Below are positions 1 to 5,911 of a DNA stretch of 12,749 bases, in pieces. Below the pieces are notes generated by a model that saw only the letters and a program-made list of their open reading frames with translations, did not search any database and was not told the DNA's origin. The first letter of the stretch is position 1; each line of letters begins with the position of its first letter. The position numbers and the translations under genes are program-made. Source of the DNA: Bacillota bacterium (GTDB taxonomy: Bacteria; Bacillota; Clostridia; Lachnospirales; Lachnospiraceae); NCBI GenBank assembly GCA_023424995.1, contig JAFADH010000325.1:1-12749 (forward strand). Direction: 5' to 3'.

Positions 1-77
1 AAGATACAGAGAAGATGCAGAGAAGATACAGAGAAGATATAAAGAAGATACAAAGAAGATACAAAGAAGACATAGAG
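1..77. repeat. 11-bp tandem repeat, seven units, running off the window edge
   Basis: Seven consecutive 11-bp units of consensus AAGATACAGAG (variants with TGCAGAG, TATAAAG, TACAAAG, CATAGAG) start at base 1, and degenerate copies fade out by about base 100. Three units equal 33 bp, or 11 codons, so one reading frame meets the same amino-acid pattern every 11 residues. The array may continue upstream of the window. Homopurine-rich strand bias is strong, so absence of stop codons here is weak evidence for coding by itself. Confidence 0.85.
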
Positions 78-151
78 ATAAAACAGAAAAGATAAATAAA
101 ATAGTAAACTGTACCCATTGTCAAGGATATTTAAAAAAAGAGGGAGCCTAA
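2..151 (+). CDS. C-terminal end of a probable hendecad-repeat coiled-coil protein (partial)
   Basis: One frame is open from the window edge to a TAA at 149-151, giving about 49 residues. It reads as three 11-residue repeats (RYREDAEKIQR, RYKEDTKKIQR, RHRDKTEKINK) and then a tail containing NCTHCQGYLKKEGA. The 11-residue spacing with charged flanks and I/Y core positions suits a hendecad coiled coil or long amphipathic helix; the CxxC in the tail could be a remnant metal-binding or redox pair. The start lies outside the window. The other two forward frames close earlier (near 40 and 93), which favours this one, but repeat DNA stays open by chance. I cannot name the family. It could also be non-coding repeat DNA. 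Confidence 0.42.
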   Translation, partial: RYREDAEKIQRRYKEDTKKIQRRHRDKTEKINKIVNCTHCQGYLKKEGA

Positions 152-199
152 TTTTTAGACATCTTCATTTTAGCTAAAACCTTAATTTCAGACATTAGA

Positions 200-222
200 T
201 TGTGGGGTGTATCCACAGTTTT
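200..222 (+). terminator. weak terminator-like hairpin
   Basis: TGTGG (201-205) pairs with CCACA (213-217) around a seven-base loop, followed by GTTTT. It lies about 50 bases after the stop of the partial upstream frame. The stem is short and the T run brief, so this is tentative. The rest of the 152-429 gap shows nothing clearer than AT-rich sequence. Confidence 0.25.
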
Positions 223-384
223 AGGCCCTTTTGATGCCATTTCCCTGTTACCTGTTAAAATATCCTGAAAAGAAGGTGTTTACAATTGGATTTTCTGTAT
301 TTCTATTGTAAAATATATATTAGCAGAAGTATTAAGTGCTTCATGGGTCCGCTTTAATAAAAGCGATTGAAGCGCTGGAAAAGA

Positions 385-390
385 TATAAT
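385..390 (+). promoter_or_regulatory. possible -10 element (TATAAT)
   Basis: A consensus TATAAT sits about 40 bases before the probable start codon at 430. No convincing -35 hexamer is present at 16-18 bp upstream, so the site is offered only as the best candidate for the gene that follows. Confidence 0.25.
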
Positions 391-429
391 ACTTGACAGA
401 GTATTAAAATGAAGGGAAAGGTGATCGGT

Positions 430-996
430 ATGAACCTGTTTAAAACAGATAAAAAGCGATTGGCCTACCACGGCACAATCCTCCGAATGGTAGTTATAGC
501 CGCTGTCTTTGCAGTAATCTGTTGGATCAGAGTTGCTCTGTTTCCGGGGACCGGATGGCATGCCTCGATTTTCTACCTCATCCTGCTTCTGGTCTTGTAT
601 TTGGAATTTGTCTGTATTGATGAATTAATAGCTACCAGCGACAATCGCAGTCAGGAAGCCTTTCGCACCGGTACCGGGAAGCTCAAATGGTCCCCCGTGG
701 TGTGCGATATGCCGCGCCTTCTTAAGCTTTTGCAGGCAGTCAGGCCGAATGGGGGAATTGTCCTCTTCGTGCGCCATGACGACACCGTATACCGTATGGG
801 AGTAATCTCTGATTATAGCAAGCAAAAGGGCTTCTTCGACCAGGCATATTTTATCGGGGACAGGATATTTGAAACGGAACAGGAGTTTCTCTCCTGTCCG
901 CTGAAGGACGGTGTAACACTTGCTGATATTCCGTCACTTACTGTATTATCCGCAGATGATTCGGACCCGCGGCCGCTGATGGACCGCTTGTGCTGA
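430..996 (+). CDS. two-TM membrane protein of unknown function
   Basis: A 188-residue protein I do not recognise. The N-terminal ~15 residues are basic (KTDKKR). Two hydrophobic segments follow, about residues 18-38 and 46-64, and then a soluble ~120-residue C-terminal part that should face the cytoplasm if the positive-inside rule holds. The soluble part has patterned strands (GIVLFVRHDDTVYRMGVI, then FIGDRIFETEQEFL), suggesting a small folded domain. I chose the ATG at 430 over the in-frame ATG at 409 because AAGGTG at 418-423 sits six bases before it; the 409 start has no SD and would add seven residues. The gene ends 46 bp before the methyltransferase gene on the same strand and may be co-transcribed with it. 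Confidence 0.8.
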   Translation: MNLFKTDKKRLAYHGTILRMVVIAAVFAVICWIRVALFPGTGWHASIFYLILLLVLYLEFVCIDELIATSDNRSQEAFRTGTGKLKWSPVVCDMPRLLKLLQAVRPNGGIVLFVRHDDTVYRMGVISDYSKQKGFFDQAYFIGDRIFETEQEFLSCPLKDGVTLADIPSLTVLSADDSDPRPLMDRLC

Positions 997-1042
997 AGCC
1001 GTATAATAATGCAAAATTAGTGAGCTATAGTGGGAGGAATGA

Positions 1043-1783
1043 ATGATGAAAGAAAACAAATACGATGATCCGGAATTTTTTGAAAATTACAGCCATATGC
1101 CGCGTTCGGTAGAGGGATTGAAGGCTGCCGGGGAATGGGAGGAATTCCGGGGAATGCTTCCTGACCTTAACAATAAAAGAGTGCTTGACCTGGGCTGCGG
1201 CTTCGGCTGGCATTGCCGGTATGTGCGCGAACATAATGCACGTTCGGTTGTCGGAGTGGATCTTTCGGAAAATATGCTGGCGAGAGCCAGGGCTATGACC
1301 GAGGATCCTCACATCCGTTACTACCGTCTTGCAATCGAGGATATTGATTTTGCTGAGGGAGAATTTGACCTGGTCATAAGCTCTCTTGCACTTCACTATG
1401 TTGAGGCTTTTGAAAGCATATGCCGTAAGATCTATCATTATCTTGTGCCGGGCGGTGGTTTTGTATTCTCCGTTGAGCATCCGGTCTTTACCGCAATGGA
1501 AGGTCAGGACTGGTATTATGGTCCTGACGGCGAGAAGCTTCACTGGCCTCTTGACCGTTACCATCAGGAGGGTTCCAGAGAGGCAATTTTTCTGGATAAC
1601 AAGGTCATAAAATATCACAGGACGCTGGCCACCCAGCTCAATACCTTGATTGGTTCCGGTTTTACGATCCGAAGAGTCTCGGAACTGAAGCCGAAGCCGG
1701 AGCAGATAGACACCGATCCAAGCTGGCAGGAAGCATACAGGCGTCCCATATTTCTGCTGATTGCAGCCGAAAAACCGCTGTAA
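1043..1783 (+). CDS. class I SAM-dependent methyltransferase
   Basis: A 246-residue Rossmann-fold methyltransferase of the Methyltransf_11/25 type. SAM-binding motif I is VLDLGCGFGWH (residues 47-57). An acidic residue ending strand 2 (GVDLS, D73) should bind the ribose hydroxyls, and motif IV-like FDLVISSLALHYV is at 108-120, followed by LVPGGGFVFSVEHP (134-147). The C-terminal third (about 150-225) probably forms the substrate lid. The acceptor substrate cannot be read from the sequence; small-molecule or quinone-type acceptors are typical for the family. GGGAGG at 1032-1037 precedes two adjacent ATGs (1043 and 1046), and either could be used. Length is normal for the family. Confidence 0.93.
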   Translation: MMKENKYDDPEFFENYSHMPRSVEGLKAAGEWEEFRGMLPDLNNKRVLDLGCGFGWHCRYVREHNARSVVGVDLSENMLARARAMTEDPHIRYYRLAIEDIDFAEGEFDLVISSLALHYVEAFESICRKIYHYLVPGGGFVFSVEHPVFTAMEGQDWYYGPDGEKLHWPLDRYHQEGSREAIFLDNKVIKYHRTLATQLNTLIGSGFTIRRVSELKPKPEQIDTDPSWQEAYRRPIFLLIAAEKPL

Positions 1784-1789
1784 CAATAC

Positions 1790-1816
1790 TATCGGAACTG
1801 AAATAATGTTCCGATA
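1790..1816. other. perfect 9-bp inverted repeat downstream of the methyltransferase gene
   Basis: TATCGGAAC (1790-1798) and GTTCCGATA (1808-1816) form a perfect 9-bp stem with a nine-base loop, beginning seven bases after the methyltransferase stop. No T run follows, so it is not a standard intrinsic terminator. It could be a transcript-end stabilising hairpin or a protein-binding dyad. Confidence 0.5.
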
Positions 1817-1872
1817 ATCCAGATGCACGGTACTAAAAAGCAGCGCCTTTTATCAGAAGTACAGTACAACTT

Positions 1873-1901
1873 TTGATAACTTATATTATCGGTAGTATTC
1901 T
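1873..1901 (+). promoter_or_regulatory. candidate sigma-A-type promoter for the MORN-like gene
   Basis: TTGATA (1873-1878) and TATTCT (1896-1901) are separated by 17 bp. The predicted start would leave a very short leader containing GGGAGGG just before the ATG at 1925. The -35 matches consensus at five of six positions and the -10 at four of six, so this is a plausible but unproven promoter. Confidence 0.35.
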
Positions 1902-1924
1902 GGTTGATAGGGAGGGCATAAAAG

Positions 1925-2209
1925 ATGAAGAATAAAAAATGTGACTTGGTTCATCCAAATGGTGTCAAAGAAAAGAAAATGGAAGTGGTAGACGGTTATA
2001 CAATTAAGTACCATGCCAATAGTGACACTGTCTGGTCAAAGGGAAAAATGATTAATGATAAGGCGGACGGTTATTGGGAATGGTACCGTTCTGACGGCAC
2101 TATAAAACGTTCCGGGTATTTTGATATGGGGGAGCCCGTCGGTGAGTGGGTTACCTACGACAGCGAAGGTAAAAAATATAAAACGACCAGCAAGACAAAA
2201 AAGAAGTAG
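1925..2209 (+). CDS. small MORN-like (YwqK-type) repeat protein
   Basis: A 94-residue hydrophilic protein with two to three copies of the MORN_2-like pattern: GKM-(x)5-ADGYWEWYRSDG-(x)n-SGYF (about 40-66) and GYFDMGEPVGEWVTYDSEGK (about 64-83). Each copy has the G-x-W-x-x-Y/W-x-x-x-G core that makes paired beta strands. Proteins of this type are often annotated as YwqK-family antitoxins, but no toxin gene is adjacent and I would not claim that role. The tail is lysine-rich (KTTSKTKKK). There is no signal peptide or TM segment. GGGAGGG about 8 bases upstream supports the start. It converges with the histidine kinase gene, 48 bp away. Confidence 0.85.
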   Translation: MKNKKCDLVHPNGVKEKKMEVVDGYTIKYHANSDTVWSKGKMINDKADGYWEWYRSDGTIKRSGYFDMGEPVGEWVTYDSEGKKYKTTSKTKKK

Positions 2210-2257
2210 GTGTCATCCCCCAATTCCGTCTATAACGCCAGGTGAATAACACGGCAG

Positions 2258-3310
2258 TTACTTGGGAGCAAGAGGAATTGTAAAATAAAATGTTGTTCCG
2301 GCATTAAGTGTACTCTCAGCCCATATCCTGCCGCCGTGATTTTCAATTATTTTTTTACAAATTGCCAGACCAAGCCCTGCTCCGCCGAAATTTCTCGAGC
2401 GGGATTTTTCAGAACGGTAAAAATGATCAAACACATAGGGCAGATCCTCTTGTGATATGCCTGTTCCATTATCTTTAACAGAAATCTTCAGGGAAGTACC
2501 GTCGATATTTGCCTGAATTGTTATGGTTCCATTTTTATCAACATATCTTTTTGCATTGCTGATCAGGTTATCAAAAACCTGTGCGATACCGTTTTCATTG
2601 GCATAGACCCGTACCGAAGGAAATGGCTTTATAACGGTCAGCCCTATGGGCTGGTCGGCAAATTCAAGCTCTATGGGACCGGTCACAGCTTCAAGGAGCT
2701 CCCTGGAATCGCAGATGCAGAAAGCCTCCTTTTGCTCATTCATGTCCAGTTGGGAATACCTGAAAAGGCTTTCGATCAGATTATCCAGGCTTTCTGTTTT
2801 GTTTTTTATGACGGTGATGTACCGGTTAAATCGTTCCCTGTCATGTATGATGCCGTCCTGTAAGCCTTCCACATAGCCTTTTATGGAGGACATAGGGGTC
2901 CGCAGGTCATGGGAGATACCGGCGATCAGCTCTTTGCGGGAATATTCCAAGGCGGCCTGCTTTTCCAGGGACATTTTTAATTGTTCTCGCATGAGATCAA
3001 AAGCAGCGCACAGATCACCCATTTCATCGTTATTTTTATAATTAAATGCAAATTCATAATTTCCGTCCATTATTTTTTTCGTTGCTGAATTTAATTCCTG
3101 CAGCGGCTTTAAAATACTTGAGGATATGATCCAGCCCAGAATAAGGGCGCAAAGGAAAAATGGAACCAGCAAAGCCGACAGGATCTGCACGATGGCCAGA
3201 ACAGAAGGGATATCCTGCGAATGGAATCCGGTAACCAGTACGGCTAACGCAGGGAGAAACAGCAGGGAGAAGAAGGATGCGATCAGTTTTTTGCAAATTC
3301 CAAGCCTCAT
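2258..3310 (-). CDS. sensor histidine kinase with very short external loop
   Basis: A 350-residue membrane kinase that should autophosphorylate and pass phosphate to the response regulator encoded just upstream. TM1 is about residues 11-29 and TM2 about 36-63, leaving an external loop of roughly six residues, so sensing is probably within the membrane or through a partner. A HAMP linker follows (about 60-112). The H box is SHDLRTPMSSIKGY with phospho-acceptor H134. The ATPase domain has N-box DNLISNAKRY (N248, N252), G1 DNGTGIS (280-286), an F box around FDHFYRS, and G2 GGAGLGL (309-315). All key residues are present. Its ATG overlaps the TGA of the response regulator gene by four bases, implying translational coupling. 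Clostridial Cpr-type and lantibiotic-immunity loci pair such kinases with LanFEG-like transporters. Confidence 0.95.
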   Translation of the reverse strand: MRLGICKKLIASFFSLLFLPALAVLVTGFHSQDIPSVLAIVQILSALLVPFFLCALILGWIISSSILKPLQELNSATKKIMDGNYEFAFNYKNNDEMGDLCAAFDLMREQLKMSLEKQAALEYSRKELIAGISHDLRTPMSSIKGYVEGLQDGIIHDRERFNRYITVIKNKTESLDNLIESLFRYSQLDMNEQKEAFCICDSRELLEAVTGPIELEFADQPIGLTVIKPFPSVRVYANENGIAQVFDNLISNAKRYVDKNGTITIQANIDGTSLKISVKDNGTGISQEDLPYVFDHFYRSEKSRSRNFGGAGLGLAICKKIIENHGGRIWAESTLNAGTTFYFTIPLAPK

Positions 3311-4008
3311 ATTCCGACACCTCCAAATTTATAGCCTACCCCCCAGACAGTTTTGATAAATCGAGGGTTGGCAATATCGTCCTCTATTTTTTCCCTGATT
3401 TTCTTAATATGGATCGTTACGGTGTTTAAGTCCCCGTATTCATTAAAGCCCCAGACATTTTCATAGATCTGCTGTCGGCTTAAAACCTGGTCGGGATGCG
3501 AGGCTAAGAACCGCAGGACTTCAAATTCCTTCGCCGTAAATTCCACATATTCATCGTTCAACACTACGGTGTATGCCTTCAGATTGATTTTTAGATTCTG
3601 AAAGGACAACACATCATTTTTACCGGCGGGTGAGGAGAGCTGATGATACCTCCTGAGCTGGGCCTTTATCCTGGCTACGACCTCTCCCGGACTGAAGGGC
3701 TTGACCACATAATCATCGGCTCCCAGACCAAGCCCTAATATTTTATCCACCTCTGTTTTCTTTGCACTGAGCATGATAATGGGGACGGAGGATTCCGCCC
3801 GTATGGTCCTGCATACTTCCATTCCGTCCAGACCAGGGAGCATAATATCCAAAACGATGAGCTGGGGCCGGTACTCTCTGAACAGCTTAATGCACTCCTT
3901 CCCGTCGGTGCTGATGATTACCTCATATTGTTCCTCCTCCAGGTAATCTTTTATGAGCCGGGCAATTTCCAACTCGTCGTCTACGACCATAATTCTGGTA
4001 TTCTGCAT
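3307..4008 (-). CDS. OmpR/PhoB-family response regulator
   Basis: A 233-residue two-domain regulator. The receiver domain (about 1-120) has the acidic pair D10/D11, phospho-acceptor D54 in LIVLDIMLPGLDG, switch residue S81, and K103 in VVKPFSP. The winged-helix DNA-binding domain (about 133-231) contains EFTAKEFEVLRFLASHPDQV, the recognition region GDLNTVTIHIKKIREK, and the wing WGVGYKF. The start at 4008 is supported by AGGAGG at 4016-4021 with seven-base spacing; an ATG five bases earlier is out of frame and too close. The SD sits at the edge of the 30-bp repeat array, which separates this gene from the permease gene upstream in the same operon. The likely target is the operon's own promoter region near 6690-6730 (inference). 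Confidence 0.96.
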   Translation of the reverse strand: MQNTRIMVVDDELEIARLIKDYLEEEQYEVIISTDGKECIKLFREYRPQLIVLDIMLPGLDGMEVCRTIRAESSVPIIMLSAKKTEVDKILGLGLGADDYVVKPFSPGEVVARIKAQLRRYHQLSSPAGKNDVLSFQNLKINLKAYTVVLNDEYVEFTAKEFEVLRFLASHPDQVLSRQQIYENVWGFNEYGDLNTVTIHIKKIREKIEDDIANPRFIKTVWGVGYKFGGVGI

Positions 4009-4020
4009 AGCATTTCCTCC

Positions 4021-4350
4021 TGATACTGGCTATCATAGCAGGAAATCTCCTGATGCGGATTATCATAGCAGGATATCTCCTGAGACTGACTATTGCAGCA
4101 GGATATCTCCTGATGCGAATTAATATAACAGGATATCTCCCGATACTGACTATTGCAGCAGGAAATCTCCTGATGCGGATTATCATAGCAGGATATCTCC
4201 CGATACTGACTATTGCAGCAGGATATCTCCTGATGCTGATTATTATAGCAGGATATCTCCTGATACTGATTATTATAGCAGGATATCTCCCGGTACTGAC
4301 TATCACAGCAGGATATTTCCTGATATTGACTATTATAACAGGATATCCTT
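4021..4350. repeat. array of eleven 30-bp tandem repeats between permease and response-regulator genes
   Basis: Ten exact-length 30-bp units fill 4021-4320 and an eleventh, diverged at its end, runs to about 4350. On the + strand each unit ends in approximately GCAGGATATCTCC and begins TGAT or CGAT. Units 2 and 6 (4051-4080, 4171-4200) are identical. TGATGC-type units (2, 4, 6, 8) alternate with GACTATTGC-type units (3, 5, 7), so part of the array is a 60-bp higher-order repeat. At seven of the ten unit junctions CAGGA and TCCTG make a perfect five-base dyad around four bases. The permease stop codon (4333-4335) lies inside unit 11, and the response-regulator SD (4016-4021) abuts unit 1. Units are contiguous, with no unique spacers. 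Confidence 0.97.
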
Positions 4351-5103
4351 TCTTTTTATCATAATTGCACTGCTTGCATAAAACAATGCAATATATACTG
4401 CAATTACTCCAAGCTTACCAGATATCCCGGCCGGTGTGGTATTATTTATAAAGATTTTATGAAAAGCATTCATCAGATAAAGGATGGAATATTCACTGAT
4501 GGTTCCGTACCGCTCAAGCAGAGGTGATATAAAAAATAATGCCATAGCCGAACCTATAGTGATCCCTGTATTTCCGGTCATTAATGCGATAAACAGGACC
4601 AGCATGCCGAATCCGGCGCTTGGCAGTATGGAAGCCAGGGCCGATCGAAATGTTATGGCGATACCGTTCCCAGCCACCGGAACACCCTGAAACAGAAGAT
4701 GACTGCCCCAGCCAAAGGCAATTGTTCCAAGCATATATGAGGTGATTACCGTAAAGCAGACGATGGCCGTTATGGATGCCAGCAGCGCCGCGGCTTTGGC
4801 TCCCACAAACTGAATACGGCTTACCGGGCGTAGCAGCACCGGTTTAAAATTACCGTTGCGGTATTCCTCCGCAAGCATGTCCGCCGCAAGTACAGCAATA
4901 AACATCACTATGATGATCGTATTTTTCTCTATCATTTCCAACGGAAAGGACTGGCCGTTGAGGGGAAAGGAAATCTCACCCTGAGTCGTAAATTTATATT
5001 GGAAAATTTTTATCCCTTGAAGCGCTAAAACAGCTCCCATGAAAAGGTAGAGCTTTCTTAACCGAAAAGCCTTATATAATTCATTTTTTACCAAGCCTGA
5101 CAT
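4333..5103 (-). CDS. ABC-2 type permease, lantibiotic-immunity (LanE/LanG-like), second of two
   Basis: A 256-residue membrane subunit with about six TM segments (roughly 18-34, 60-78, 105-128, 156-176, 178-194, 232-248). It begins SGLVKNELYKAFRLRKLYLF and carries the conserved cytoplasmic motif EEYRNGNFKPVLLRPVSR (79-96) after TM2, which in this superfamily contacts the ATPase. It is a clear paralogue of the preceding permease (shared NELYK-x-FR, EYR-x-G, LLR-x-V-x-R, GWGS). I chose the ATG at 5103 because GGAGG precedes it by eight bases; the frame extends further upstream but that part runs through the other permease gene. The last codons (KDILL, stop) lie within unit 11 of the 30-bp array. 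It should form the membrane channel with its paralogue. Confidence 0.92.
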   Translation of the reverse strand: MSGLVKNELYKAFRLRKLYLFMGAVLALQGIKIFQYKFTTQGEISFPLNGQSFPLEMIEKNTIIIVMFIAVLAADMLAEEYRNGNFKPVLLRPVSRIQFVGAKAAALLASITAIVCFTVITSYMLGTIAFGWGSHLLFQGVPVAGNGIAITFRSALASILPSAGFGMLVLFIALMTGNTGITIGSAMALFFISPLLERYGTISEYSILYLMNAFHKIFINNTTPAGISGKLGVIAVYIALFYASSAIMIKRKDILL

Positions 5104-5128
5104 GCAATCGCCTCCAATTTTTTTGATG

Positions 5129-5902
5129 TTAATATAGAATTTCTTTTTTCCTAAATCCATAGAATGAGCATAAAGAGAATACGGCCAGGTAGGCAGATGT
5201 GATTCCGGTACTTTGAAGCGCGTTCCCCCAATCCGGAGTATGGACAAAATTCTCATGGAAATACACAATATGATAAGCCAGGGAGTAGGGAGTGATTGCT
5301 TCAAAAACGTTGAGATTCAGCCCGACAGTCATAATGACCAGGGAGCTTATAACAGTTAAGCTCATATTACCGGACAGCAATGCAATGAAGGTTACAAACA
5401 ATCCGTATGCCATAAAGGGCAGAAGCAATAAAGCATTGGCTCCCAAGGTGAGCAATATGCCCTCTGCGGGCGCATATAATTGTCCGGCATATTCCGTTTT
5501 GCTGCCCCATCCCAGATAATAGGTTCCAATCCCGTAAGCTGCGATAATAAAGAAAAGCATTATAATAGTAATAAATACGAACAGCGAGGCGATTTTTGCC
5601 CGCAGCAGCCGGCTTCTGGTGACGGCCCGCAGCAACGGCAGCTTTAAGGTCCCCTGCCTGTATTCATTGGCAATACTGTCGCCGATAAATATGGGGATAA
5701 AAATAACCATAAACTGTGAGAGTATACTGATCAGGACCAGCGGGGCAGACTGCCCATAGGCAAAGGTCCAGACGGTCCTTTCAGAGCCGGGCTGATAATT
5801 ATGCAGATTCAGCATGAGGACAGTTAAAATGATTGCCCCGAAAACATACAGCTTTTTCATTCTAAAAAGCTTATAAAGTTCATTTTTTAATAAATCCATC
5901 AT
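5129..5902 (-). CDS. ABC-2 type permease, lantibiotic-immunity (LanE/LanG-like), first of two
   Basis: A 257-residue permease with about six TM segments (roughly 17-32, 55-73, 105-128, 155-177, 180-195, 232-250). It has the same N-terminal signature as its paralogue (LLKNELYKLFRMKKLYVF) and the coupling motif NEYRQGTLKLPLLRAVTRSR (79-98). Length and architecture fit the 240-260 residue MutE/EpiE and MutG/NisG permeases that act with a BcrA/LanF ATPase to remove membrane-active peptides from the cell surface. Two ATGs (5902 and 5899) follow GAGGTG; the first gives five-base and the second eight-base spacing. It starts nine bases after the ATPase stop and ends 25 bp before the second permease, so all three are co-transcribed. 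Confidence 0.92.
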   Translation of the reverse strand: MMDLLKNELYKLFRMKKLYVFGAIILTVLMLNLHNYQPGSERTVWTFAYGQSAPLVLISILSQFMVIFIPIFIGDSIANEYRQGTLKLPLLRAVTRSRLLRAKIASLFVFITIIMLFFIIAAYGIGTYYLGWGSKTEYAGQLYAPAEGILLTLGANALLLLPFMAYGLFVTFIALLSGNMSLTVISSLVIMTVGLNLNVFEAITPYSLAYHIVYFHENFVHTPDWGNALQSTGITSAYLAVFSLCSFYGFRKKEILY

Positions 5903-5911
5903 AATTGCACC

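Noticed and set aside
280..561. 93-residue frame on the - strand at the start of the membrane protein gene
   Set aside because: It overlaps the SD-supported start of the + strand gene, shows no recognisable domain, and its own start lies inside that gene.
1025..1828. 267-residue frame antisense to the methyltransferase
   Set aside because: It lies opposite a gene with clear methyltransferase motifs, has no recognisable domain, and shows no start signals.
1925..2209. Antitoxin of a toxin-antitoxin pair
   Set aside because: YwqK-type annotation alone is weak and no toxin-like gene is adjacent; only the MORN-like fold is supported.
3923..4306. 127-residue decapeptide-repeat protein on the - strand (RYPAIIISIR-like repeats)
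   Set aside because: The 30-bp unit keeps a frame open automatically once one unit is open. The start is a GTG without a well-placed SD, and the frame runs into the response-regulator gene out of phase. I keep the array as a repeat, not a gene.
4021..4350. CRISPR array
   Set aside because: The 30-bp units are contiguous, with no unique spacers between them, and no cas gene is present.
4053..4364. 103-residue repeat protein on the + strand
   Set aside because: It is open for the same repeat reason, is antisense to the operon, has no SD, and ends inside the antisense of the permease gene.
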